64,000 bases of DNA from Bacilliculturomica massiliensis (lineage in GTDB: Bacteria > Bacillota > Clostridia > Peptostreptococcales > Anaerovoracaceae): positions 450,456-514,455 of the forward strand of contig NZ_LR027602.1 of the NCBI RefSeq assembly GCF_900605495.1. The letters run 5' to 3'. Shown piece by piece: positions 25,352 through 33,476 of the stretch. The translations under genes and the position numbers were made by a program. The notes beneath the pieces were generated by a model, which saw nothing but the letters and a program-made list of their open reading frames with translations, made no database searches and had not been told where the DNA came from. Each line of letters starts with the position of its first letter. Within the stretch, counting starts at the first letter, position 1.

Positions 25352-27505
25352 ATGGAGGGTAAAATGCTTGACTCTTATGGAATAAAAAGGGTGCTTGAAC
25401 CCAATCACGTATTACCGACCTCCGCATGGAGGGTGGACAATACCAGGGAGATCTATCCCAACGAAGTGAGGATCGCCGTCAGCAAGATCCATATTGAGAG
25501 CACCAGTTTCCGGCAGATCTGCGTCGAAACCAACAATAACGCCGAAAAAATCAAGGATCGGATCATGGATATCATCAGTAAACGGGGAAAACTGCACAAT
25601 CCGGTGACGGACACGGGGGGCGTGGTGTTCGGCAGGATCGAGGAGATCGGTCCCGCCTACAAAAACCGCTTTGGGCTGTCGGTGGGGGACGAGGTGATCT
25701 GCAACGCGTCGCTGGCAGCCATTCCTCTGTATATCAGCAGTATCAGCAATGTGAACATGACCTTCACCCAGGTGGATGCGGAGGGCTACGCCATCCTGTT
25801 TGACGAGTTTCCCATCGTAAAAAAACCGGAGGATATTCCTATCAATCTTCTGCTTTACACCTTTGATGAATCCGGAACGCTGTACTCGGCCTACAAGAGC
25901 GCGGCAGGGAAAAAGCGGTGTCTGGTAGTGGGAAACAGCCTGTTGACCAATCTGTTTTTTGGCTATGCCATCCGAAAGTCCGCGGGACCGCTGGCGGAGA
26001 TCGTGTGTCTGTTTGACAACAACACGGACATCGGCATCCGCGGGAAGGCGCTGTCGGACCTGATGGAGAAGACCTTTGACTCCATTCATTACGTGAATAT
26101 CCTGAAACCGGTAGAGTGTCTGGAAAAGCTGGATGTGGGCCTGTTTGACGTGAGCATCAACTGCGCGGATATTCCGGGGGCGGAGACGATCAATATTCTC
26201 TCCACCAGAGAGGGCGGTACTGTCTATTTCGCAAATCTCATCAACAATTATAATATTGCGCTTTATATTACCGAGGCTATTTCCAGGCAGATCGAGATCA
26301 AATGCGCGGACGGCTATGAGCGGGAATACGCCGACTTCGATATCAAGATCCTGAGGGAGGTGGCGCCCTACCTGGAAAAGGCTGATCTGGAGGGCTACAA
26401 GATCGACACCAACATCGGGTATTCTCTGCGGAAGAACAGGAAGAACGTGAGGGAAGAAGCGCATCAGGCCAGCCTGGTGGAGGATTTCATCTGCGAGAGC
26501 AAGGCCATGAGCAAAGTGCTGGAGGAGATGCTCAGCGTGGCCAAGTACGACTGTAATGTTCTGATCACCGGGGACACGGGCGTGGGCAAGGAAAAGGTGT
26601 CCTCCATCATCCAGAAAAACAGTACGCGGGCTATGCAGCCCTTTGTAAAGATCAACTGCGCCTCCATCTCGGAAAAGCTCATCGAATCAGAGTTTTTCGG
26701 CTACGAGAAGGGCGCGTTTACAGGGGCCAACGCCTCGGGGAAAAAAGGATATTTCGAGCTGGCAGACAACGGCACCATCTTTCTTGACGAGGTGGGAGAG
26801 CTGCCGCTGGACATGCAGGCAAAGCTGCTGCGGGTCATTCAGGATGGGGAGTTTTACCGGGTAGGCGGGACGAAGCCGGTGAAGTGCAACGTGAGGATCC
26901 TGTCCGCCACCAACCGGGATCTGGAACAGGAAATGGACCGGAAGCTGTTTCGCAGAGACCTGTATTACAGGCTCAACGTATTTCCCATCCGCGTTCCGGG
27001 TCTCAGCGAAAGAACAGCGGAGATCCCTGCGCTGGTACAGCACTTCCTGAGAAAATACAACAACAAGTACGGCACGGACAAGACCATCGCCGCCGACGCC
27101 CTCGCCCATCTGCAGACCTGCCGGTGGCCGGGAAATATCAGGGAGCTGGAAAATACCATTCAAAGACTGCTCATCACATCCAAGGGGGACAGCATTACGC
27201 TGTTTGACGTGATGCGGGAGCTGCACACGGATCTGTTAGAGCCTTTGGAAGAGCCGGGAACGGCTTGCGCGGAATCCTTCGCGGCAGAGCCTGTCCCTGA
27301 CGAAGGGGATCTGAACCTGGAGGCCATGGTGGCCAATTTTGAAAGCGGGATCATCCGCCGGGCCTGCGAAAAATACGGATCCACGCGCAAAGCGGCCAGG
27401 GCCATAGGGATCAGCCAGACGCAGCTGGTCAGAAAGAAGAAGAAATACGGTATCGGCCAGGAAGAGGAGGCCGAAACTATTTCTGTACAAAGCGAACTGC
27501 GGTGA
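25352..27505 (+). CDS. Sigma-54 activator with a Kdd-like sensor domain (lysine fermentation regulator)
   Basis: The 717-residue enhancer-binding protein has three parts. Residues about 5-345 resemble 3,5-diaminohexanoate dehydrogenase: SYGIKRVLEPNHVLPTSAWRVDNTREIYPNEV aligns with the Kdd N-terminus encoded next door. Its nucleotide loop GGGGKSG has become VGNSLLTN. Then comes an AAA+ domain (Walker A TGDTGVGKE, the sigma-54 contact GAFTGA, Walker B IFLDEVGEL) and a C-terminal Fis-type helix-turn-helix (KAARAIGISQTQLVRKKKKYG). It probably senses the pathway intermediate and activates kdd and kal. The start at 25352 follows GGAGGGG; 25364 is an alternative. Confidence 0.9.
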   Translation: MEGKMLDSYGIKRVLEPNHVLPTSAWRVDNTREIYPNEVRIAVSKIHIESTSFRQICVETNNNAEKIKDRIMDIISKRGKLHNPVTDTGGVVFGRIEEIGPAYKNRFGLSVGDEVICNASLAAIPLYISSISNVNMTFTQVDAEGYAILFDEFPIVKKPEDIPINLLLYTFDESGTLYSAYKSAAGKKRCLVVGNSLLTNLFFGYAIRKSAGPLAEIVCLFDNNTDIGIRGKALSDLMEKTFDSIHYVNILKPVECLEKLDVGLFDVSINCADIPGAETINILSTREGGTVYFANLINNYNIALYITEAISRQIEIKCADGYEREYADFDIKILREVAPYLEKADLEGYKIDTNIGYSLRKNRKNVREEAHQASLVEDFICESKAMSKVLEEMLSVAKYDCNVLITGDTGVGKEKVSSIIQKNSTRAMQPFVKINCASISEKLIESEFFGYEKGAFTGANASGKKGYFELADNGTIFLDEVGELPLDMQAKLLRVIQDGEFYRVGGTKPVKCNVRILSATNRDLEQEMDRKLFRRDLYYRLNVFPIRVPGLSERTAEIPALVQHFLRKYNNKYGTDKTIAADALAHLQTCRWPGNIRELENTIQRLLITSKGDSITLFDVMRELHTDLLEPLEEPGTACAESFAAEPVPDEGDLNLEAMVANFESGIIRRACEKYGSTRKAARAIGISQTQLVRKKKKYGIGQEEEAETISVQSELR

Positions 27506-27589
27506 GACCGGAAAAAGAGAAAGTCCGGCCGAAAAAAAGGAAGGAAAAGGAAAATAGACAGCGGCCCTGAATGAAAAGTAAGGCGATAA

Positions 27590-27624
27590 AAATGGCGAAC
27601 CGATATTGGTTCGCCATTTTTTAA
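27590..27624 (+). terminator. Terminator of the sigma-54 activator gene
   Basis: A 12-bp stem (AAATGGCGAACC with its complement) and the 6-nt loop GATATT are followed by TTTT. The same sequence contains the palindrome GAACC-N6-GGTTC, so it may also be an enhancer site. Confidence 0.75.
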
Positions 27625-27645
27625 TAATTGAACACATTTCGGTTC
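27597..27645 (+). promoter_or_regulatory. Two candidate enhancer sites (UAS) for the kdd promoter
   Basis: GAACC-N6-GGTTC (27597-27612) and GAACA-N6-GGTTC (27630-27645) have centres 33 nt apart, about three helical turns. They lie 160-210 nt upstream of the -24 element, the usual distance for sigma-54 activators. Confidence 0.6.
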
Positions 27646-27805
27646 GATTTGGCCAAAAACTTCCCTCAATAACGGAGCAAATCCACAGCAGTTTCATCGG
27701 GCGAAAAAGAATGTGAAGAATTTCACAGCCGTGACAGCGGTTTTTCCGCATATTTTACTTATTTTTTAGAAAACAAACGAAAATTTTCACCGTACCGTCA
27801 CGGTT

Positions 27806-27820
27806 GGCACGCAATTTGCT
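27806..27820 (+). promoter_or_regulatory. Sigma-54 promoter of the kdd-kam operon
   Basis: TGGCACGCAATTTGC is an exact TGGCAC-N5-TTGC element about 130 nt before kdd. The 27506-27951 gap holds the terminator/UAS and this promoter; no gene is seen. Confidence 0.9.
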
Positions 27821-27951
27821 CCTATAATAAGCGTGCCGGCAATCACACGGCCGCGCACAGCATAACGGCGCATGCGGGGATACTGCAGACCGCGCCGAAC
27901 ATAACGAGAAAATAAAATTTTTTATTACATTTATCTAAGGAGGAGAACAAC

Positions 27952-29019
27952 ATGCAGAAAAAAGGATGCCCCTATGGTACACACAGAGTTATTTCCCCGA
28001 AAGGCGTACTGCCCCAGCCGGCAGATGTGATCGACAACACGATGGAAATTTACGATAACGAAGTTCTGATCAATGTTCAGACTCTGAACGTTGACTCCGC
28101 TTCCTTTACGGAGATCGTGAGAAGAGCCTGCGACGGAAAGAAGCCTACCGATGATCTGTCAGCGGCAGACATCCAGAGCATCAAGGACACCATGCTGGGA
28201 ATCGTCGCCAAAGCCGGAAAGCACAAGAATCCCTGGACCGGTTCCGGCGGTATGCTGATCGGTACTGTAGAGAAGATCGGCGACAACTATGTGGGCGACC
28301 TGAAGGTGGGCGACAAGCTGGCTACTCTGGTTTCCCTGTCCCTGACTCCGCTGGTGATCGATGAGATCATCGATATGAGACCCGCTATCGACCAGGTAGA
28401 CATCAAGGGCCACGCGATCCTCTTCCAGAGCGGCATCTACGCGATCCTGCCCGACGATATGCCGGAAAATCTGGCGCTGTCCGTTCTGGACGTTGCCGGT
28501 GCTCCCGCGCAGACCGCGAAGCTGGTTCAGTCCGGAGACACTGTAGTCGTCATCGGCGGCGGCGGAAAGTCCGGTATGCTCTGCCTGTACGAGGCCAAGA
28601 AGAGAGCCGGCGTCAACGGTAAGGTCATCTGCATCGCAGGTTCCCCCAAGAGCGCAAAGAGAGCTGAGGATCTGGGCTTTGCGGACGAGGTCATCGTAGC
28701 CGACGCTACCAACGCTGTAGAGGTCTACAACAAGATCATGGAGTCCACCGACGGAAAGCTGGCTGATGTTGTCATCAACTGCGTAAGCATTGAGAACACC
28801 GAGATGGCTTCCATCCTGGCTACCAAGGACGACGGTACCGTATACTTCTTCTCCATGGCTACCAACTTCACGAAGGCTGCTCTGGGCGCCGAGGGCGTTG
28901 GCAAGGACGTGAACATGATCATCGGAAACGGCTACTGCAAGGGCCACGCCGCCATCGCTCTGCAGGAACTGAGAGAGAGCGAACTGCTGAGAAAGGTATT
29001 CACCGACCTGTTCGCTTAA
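27952..29019 (+). CDS. kdd: L-erythro-3,5-diaminohexanoate dehydrogenase
   Basis: Kdd oxidises 3,5-diaminohexanoate to 3-keto-5-aminohexanoate with NAD+ and releases ammonia, step three of lysine fermentation. The 355-residue protein has the glycine-rich nucleotide loop VVVIGGGGKSGMLCLYEAKK and the N-terminal CPYGTHRVISPKGVLPQPADV typical of the family. It is the first gene after the sigma-54 promoter, with AAGGAGG upstream of the start. Codon use looks strongly biased, as expected for a highly expressed catabolic gene. Confidence 0.96.
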   Translation: MQKKGCPYGTHRVISPKGVLPQPADVIDNTMEIYDNEVLINVQTLNVDSASFTEIVRRACDGKKPTDDLSAADIQSIKDTMLGIVAKAGKHKNPWTGSGGMLIGTVEKIGDNYVGDLKVGDKLATLVSLSLTPLVIDEIIDMRPAIDQVDIKGHAILFQSGIYAILPDDMPENLALSVLDVAGAPAQTAKLVQSGDTVVVIGGGGKSGMLCLYEAKKRAGVNGKVICIAGSPKSAKRAEDLGFADEVIVADATNAVEVYNKIMESTDGKLADVVINCVSIENTEMASILATKDDGTVYFFSMATNFTKAALGAEGVGKDVNMIIGNGYCKGHAAIALQELRESELLRKVFTDLFA

Positions 29020-29156
29020 TCGGGATTCCGTATGGGCAGACCGCAGGATCTGCCTGACAGAATGTAAAAAGGGGGCGGAAGCATCCGCGGAACGCGGCCG
29101 GCGGTTCGCCCCTCAATATGATAAAATGTATGTTATGTGATAAAGGAGAAGAAAAA

Positions 29157-30413
29157 ATGGCTGAGAGAAGACACTTCAGAGACATTGAACTCTGGAAGGA
29201 CGTAACCGACGAGCAGTGGAATGATTGGCACTGGCAGGTTGCGAACAGAATCGACAATGTTGAAGATCTGAAGAAAGTGATCAAGCTCACGGAGCAGGAA
29301 GAAAAAGATATCAACGAAGTAACAAAGAATTTCCGTATGGGGATCACCCCGTATTATGCTTCCCTGATGGATCCTGAAGATCCCAGATGTCCCGTCAGAA
29401 TGCAGGCGGTGCCGGTGATCGCGGAGAACCACAGAAGCGAAGCAGATATGCTGGATCCGCTCCACGAGGACGAGGATTCCCCGGCTCCGGGACTGACCCA
29501 CAGATATCCGGACAGAGTTCTGTTCCTGATCACCGATCAGTGCTCCATGTACTGCAGACACTGCACCAGAAGAAGACTGGCAGGAGAGACCGACGGAGCC
29601 AGATCCATGGAAGACATCGACAAGTGCATCGAGTACATCAGAAAGACGCCTCAGGTAAGAGACGTACTGCTCTCCGGCGGCGACTGCCTGCTGGTTGAGG
29701 ACGATGTGCTGGAATACATCATCAGAAAACTGAGAGAGATCCCTCACGTGGAGATCGTCAGAATGGGTTCCAGAACACCGGTTGTTCTGCCCATGCGTAT
29801 CACCGACGACCTGGTGAACATGATCAAGAAGTACCACCCCATCTGGCTGAACACGCACTTCAATCACAAGAAGGAGCTGACTCAGGAAGCCGCCGCGGCC
29901 TGCGCCAAGCTGGCTGACGCCGGAATTCCCTTAGGAAACCAGTCCGTACTGCTGAGAGGCGTAAACGACTGCCCGCACATCATGAGAGAGCTGGTCCAGG
30001 CTCTGGTCAGAAACAGAGTGAGACCGTACTACATCTATCAGTGCGACCTGTCCCTGGGCATCGAGCACTTCAGAACTCCGGTATCCGCAGGTATCGAGAT
30101 CATCGAAGGTCTCCGCGGACACACCTCCGGCTACGCTGTGCCCACCTTCGTCGTGGACGCTCCGGGAGGCGGCGGAAAGACTCCGGTCATGCCGCAGTAC
30201 GTCATTTCCCAGTCTCCGGAAAAGGTGGTTCTGAGAAATTACGAAGGCGTGATCACCACTTACACCGAGCCGCAGCTGCCCAAGCTGGAATGCACCTGCG
30301 ACTACTGCACGGGCAAGAAGCACTATGAGTACGAGGGCGTGGAAGGCCTGCTCAGAGGTCAGAGACTGGCCATGGAACCGCAGGATCTGCTCCGCCACAA
30401 GAGAAACAAATAA
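29157..30413 (+). CDS. kamA: L-lysine 2,3-aminomutase
   Basis: This radical SAM and PLP enzyme converts L-lysine to L-beta-lysine, the first step of the pathway. The 418-residue protein carries the [4Fe-4S] motif C129-SMY-C133-RH-C136 and the PLP lysine K341 in PGGGGKTPV, both offset by four residues from the Clostridium subterminale enzyme (Cys125/129/132, Lys337). The start 29157 follows AAAGGAG; an ATG at 29118 has no support. A GC-rich hairpin lies between kdd and kamA (about 29070-29112), but there is no clear terminator, so read-through is likely. Confidence 0.97.
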   Translation: MAERRHFRDIELWKDVTDEQWNDWHWQVANRIDNVEDLKKVIKLTEQEEKDINEVTKNFRMGITPYYASLMDPEDPRCPVRMQAVPVIAENHRSEADMLDPLHEDEDSPAPGLTHRYPDRVLFLITDQCSMYCRHCTRRRLAGETDGARSMEDIDKCIEYIRKTPQVRDVLLSGGDCLLVEDDVLEYIIRKLREIPHVEIVRMGSRTPVVLPMRITDDLVNMIKKYHPIWLNTHFNHKKELTQEAAAACAKLADAGIPLGNQSVLLRGVNDCPHIMRELVQALVRNRVRPYYIYQCDLSLGIEHFRTPVSAGIEIIEGLRGHTSGYAVPTFVVDAPGGGGKTPVMPQYVISQSPEKVVLRNYEGVITTYTEPQLPKLECTCDYCTGKKHYEYEGVEGLLRGQRLAMEPQDLLRHKRNK

Positions 30414-30456
30414 GACCGGCTTTAAACCACACACACATATTATCTGAATGAGAAGT

Positions 30457-30482
30457 CTTGGGGCAGAGTGATCTGCCCCAAG
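30457..30482 (+). other. Intergenic hairpin with GNRA tetraloop between kamA and kamB
   Basis: CTTGGGGCAGA pairs perfectly over 11 bp with TCTGCCCCAAG around the loop GTGA. No T-run follows, so it looks like an RNA processing or stability structure within the operon, not a terminator. Confidence 0.55.
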
Positions 30483-30645
30483 CTATCTGTATATATGGGA
30501 CTTGAAATTCTGACTGCCGGCGCGGACCGGCGGCGGTCCGAAGCGCAGACTGCAAGGGCGCGCAGGACGGAATTTATTTATATATATCACGGGGAAGCAG
30601 AGGGCGAACGGCCCGGCGGCGGACCCGGGAACCGGAGCTTGTATT

Positions 30646-31674
30646 ATGGGATTGCTTTATCAGCTGAAAGATCAATATAAGACCCTCTCCATTGTGGGAA
30701 TGGCAAAGAACGCGGGAAAGACTACCGCCCTGAACTACCTGATCGAGGAAGCGATGGACGAGGGGATGTTTCTGGGCGTTACATCCACAGGAAGAGACGG
30801 GGAGACCTGCGATCTGGTAACCAACACCGACAAGCCCAAGGTCTATCTGGATACGGGAACAATCGTCACTGTCCCCGTTCAGCTCTACGAGCTGGCGGAA
30901 ACGGGACTTGAAATCATAAAAAAGACCAGGTTCGGCACTGCTCTGGGAGAGCTGCTGATCTGCCGTGTGGCGGACAGCGGCTACGTGCAGATCGCCGGAC
31001 CGGTGAACACGGCTGATCACAGGAAACTCTGTGAGGAGATCGCCTCTCTGGGAGTGGATCTGATCCTCATCGACGGAGCCATCGATCGGAAATCCATCGC
31101 CGCGCCGGAGACTTCCGACGCTATTATACTGGCCACGGGGGCGGTGCTCTCGCGGACGATCAGGAAAGTGGTGGAGGAGACCGTGCACATTGTAAATCTC
31201 TACAGCATGGACCGCCTGGAAGCGGGACCCGTGCGGGAGATGATCGCGTCGGAGATCGCGGGCGAAAACCGCATTACGCTGGTGAAGAAAGGCGGCCAGA
31301 CGCAGCATCTCGATCTGAAAACAGGTCTGGGAGCCAGCCGTTTTCTGGATGAAGTGATCGACGACGAGACCACTCACGTCTATATACCGGGGGCGCTGAC
31401 CCAGAGCGTCATCGCGGATATCCACCCTGCCAAGCTGGCCCGGGTACAGATCGTGCTCAAGGATCCCACGCGGATCTTTATCGGCGCGCTTCCCTGGCAG
31501 CAGCTGAAAAAGCGGGGATTTCACGTATGTGTAATGGAAAAGATCGAAGTGGCGGCCGTTACGGTGAATCCTTTTTCGCCGGAGGGCTATTCCTTCGACC
31601 ACGAGGAACTCCTCAGAGCCATGCAGGACGGCATAGGGGACCGGATACCCGTGGTGGATGTAAAGCTGGGTTAA
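30646..31674 (+). CDS. kamB: Lysine 5,6-aminomutase reactivase subunit KamB
   Basis: The 342-residue soluble protein begins with a P-loop (SIVGMAKNAGKTTALNYL), followed by the nucleotide-binding-like segment VDLILIDGAIDRKS. In lysine-fermentation clusters this gene accompanies kamC and the B12-dependent aminomutase. The pair is regarded as an ATP-dependent factor that exchanges damaged cobalamin from the mutase. Family identity rests on context plus the P-loop; the reactivase role is from knowledge of the family. GGAGC lies about 10 nt before the start. Confidence 0.85.
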   Translation: MGLLYQLKDQYKTLSIVGMAKNAGKTTALNYLIEEAMDEGMFLGVTSTGRDGETCDLVTNTDKPKVYLDTGTIVTVPVQLYELAETGLEIIKKTRFGTALGELLICRVADSGYVQIAGPVNTADHRKLCEEIASLGVDLILIDGAIDRKSIAAPETSDAIILATGAVLSRTIRKVVEETVHIVNLYSMDRLEAGPVREMIASEIAGENRITLVKKGGQTQHLDLKTGLGASRFLDEVIDDETTHVYIPGALTQSVIADIHPAKLARVQIVLKDPTRIFIGALPWQQLKKRGFHVCVMEKIEVAAVTVNPFSPEGYSFDHEELLRAMQDGIGDRIPVVDVKLG

Positions 31675-31687
31675 AGGAGAACAGGAG

Positions 31688-33343
31688 ATGAGCACACAGG
31701 CGCCAAAAATGCTGGCAAACACAAAGAGCAGAACGGAAACCGGCTTTGAGCATGTGCTGCACAGCATCAATGTCATCACGCCCTTCGGCGTAAAACGGGT
31801 GAAGGGGATCCGCCCTTTCTATCCCGGACAGGAGCGGGAGCTGCGGGAAGAATTTGAAAAGATGGATCTGATCCGCTCCATGGTGAGGGACTACCCGAAG
31901 GAGATGGAGGAGCTGTCCGAGATCTTTATGGAGATCAAGGAGATCGGTTTTACGCTGGACCGCAGTCTGAAAAACGTTCTTTCCGTCATCGAACTTTACG
32001 AGATCAAGACTTTTCTGCTCCAGACGGAGCGGGCGAGGAATCTGCTTTCCGATATCAGCCACAATATGCCGCCGGAGTTTCGTCTGGCCGATACCACGGC
32101 GCTGCTGGATGTGATGGACCCAGGAAAAGACAGAATCAATACCTTTTATATCTACGATCAATTTTCCGAAAAGCTCGGCGCTTTGCGCAGAGAAAAACGC
32201 GATCTGGAATTGGCCGTGCGGCGGGCTCAAAAAGAGATACGCAGGAGGCTGGAGGCGGAGCACAAATTTCAGATGACGCCAAAATGCGAACTTTTGGTGG
32301 CCAAGGCCGACGAGCGCACCATGGCGCTGGCGAAAAGCCTGCCGGAGCTGGAGCAGTTCGGGGAAGATTATATGACCGTCACCTTCACGGTCAGACCCAA
32401 CGAAGAGATCTACGCTCTCCAAAAGCAGATGGAGGAGAAAAACACTCTCATCGAGGATGAAGAGCTGGAGGTTCGCAGCCGTCTGTCGCAGGAGATCGGC
32501 CGGGAAGCGGATATACTGAAAAGCAACTGTGAAAAGATCGGGGCTCTGGACTTTACCATCGCCAAGGCGATCTACGCGGAAAAGAACGACTGCGTTCGCC
32601 CCAAGATCACGGAGGAGCACGAACTCCACATCGACGAGGGAAGAAACCTGCAGGTGGAGGAAGTGTTGCGGGGCAGAGGAAAGACCTATTGTCCGGTCAG
32701 CGTGGATCTGGCGGACGGCGTCAGCTGCATCACGGGCGCCAACATGGGAGGCAAGACCATCTCGCTGAAAATGATCGGCCAGGTGGCGCTTCTGGCTCAG
32801 TATGGACTTTACGTACCGTGCAGAGCCGCCTCAGTGGGGCTGTCCAACTTCATGCAGGTGCTCATCGGCGACAGCCAGAATGTACAGCGGGGGCTGTCCA
32901 GTTTCGGCAGCGAAATGGAAGAACTGCGGGAGATCCTGGACAACGCGAAGGAGCGCTCGCTGATCCTGGTGGATGAGATCGCTTCGGGCACTAACCCCAC
33001 GGAGGGACTGGCCCTGACCCGGAGCCTGATCCGCTATCTGTCGGAGCGTACTTATATTACGGTGATCACCACCCACTTCGACCACGCGGCGGTGGGCAAT
33101 ACGGTCCACAATATGCAGGTGCGGGGACTGGCGGGGGTGGATTTCACAAAGCTGTCCAAAGAACTGGTCCATGCCAGCAGAAAAGAGCGGATCGAGATCA
33201 TAGGAAAATATATGGATTACCGTCTCTGTGTGGTGGAGGATGAGCTGCAGATCCCCAAGGACGCGCTGAATATCGCCAAAATGCTGGGGATCTACGACGA
33301 GATCATTGATTACGCCAGGGAACTCCTGGGATCAAATATATAA
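31688..33343 (+). CDS. kamC: Lysine 5,6-aminomutase reactivase ATPase KamC (MutS-related)
   Basis: The 551-residue protein has an N-terminal helical and coiled region and a C-terminal MutS-type ABC ATPase: Walker A GANMGGKTISLKMIG, signature region RGLSSFGSEMEEL, Walker B SLILVDEIASGTNPTEG and TTHFDH. The mismatch-recognition domain of MutS is absent. It starts 13 nt after kamB, with AAAGGAG upstream. With KamB it presumably reactivates KamDE by driving cofactor exchange. A DNA-repair role is unlikely in this operon. Confidence 0.9.
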   Translation: MSTQAPKMLANTKSRTETGFEHVLHSINVITPFGVKRVKGIRPFYPGQERELREEFEKMDLIRSMVRDYPKEMEELSEIFMEIKEIGFTLDRSLKNVLSVIELYEIKTFLLQTERARNLLSDISHNMPPEFRLADTTALLDVMDPGKDRINTFYIYDQFSEKLGALRREKRDLELAVRRAQKEIRRRLEAEHKFQMTPKCELLVAKADERTMALAKSLPELEQFGEDYMTVTFTVRPNEEIYALQKQMEEKNTLIEDEELEVRSRLSQEIGREADILKSNCEKIGALDFTIAKAIYAEKNDCVRPKITEEHELHIDEGRNLQVEEVLRGRGKTYCPVSVDLADGVSCITGANMGGKTISLKMIGQVALLAQYGLYVPCRAASVGLSNFMQVLIGDSQNVQRGLSSFGSEMEELREILDNAKERSLILVDEIASGTNPTEGLALTRSLIRYLSERTYITVITTHFDHAAVGNTVHNMQVRGLAGVDFTKLSKELVHASRKERIEIIGKYMDYRLCVVEDELQIPKDALNIAKMLGIYDEIIDYARELLGSNI

Positions 33344-33476
33344 GGTAATATCACGATTGTTAACATTCTGATTGTTTCTGTCGGCCGGAAGCAGCGACTG
33401 TGCGCCGGGCGGGCAGTCCGGCGGGGCGGGACAGGGCAGTTCTGTGGAAAAAGAGAACAAGGAGGAGAAGAGAAGG

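Noticed and set aside
27520..27951. Lysine riboswitch before kdd
   Set aside because: No lysine-riboswitch-like multi-helix leader is evident. The region is explained by a terminator, palindromes and a sigma-54 promoter.
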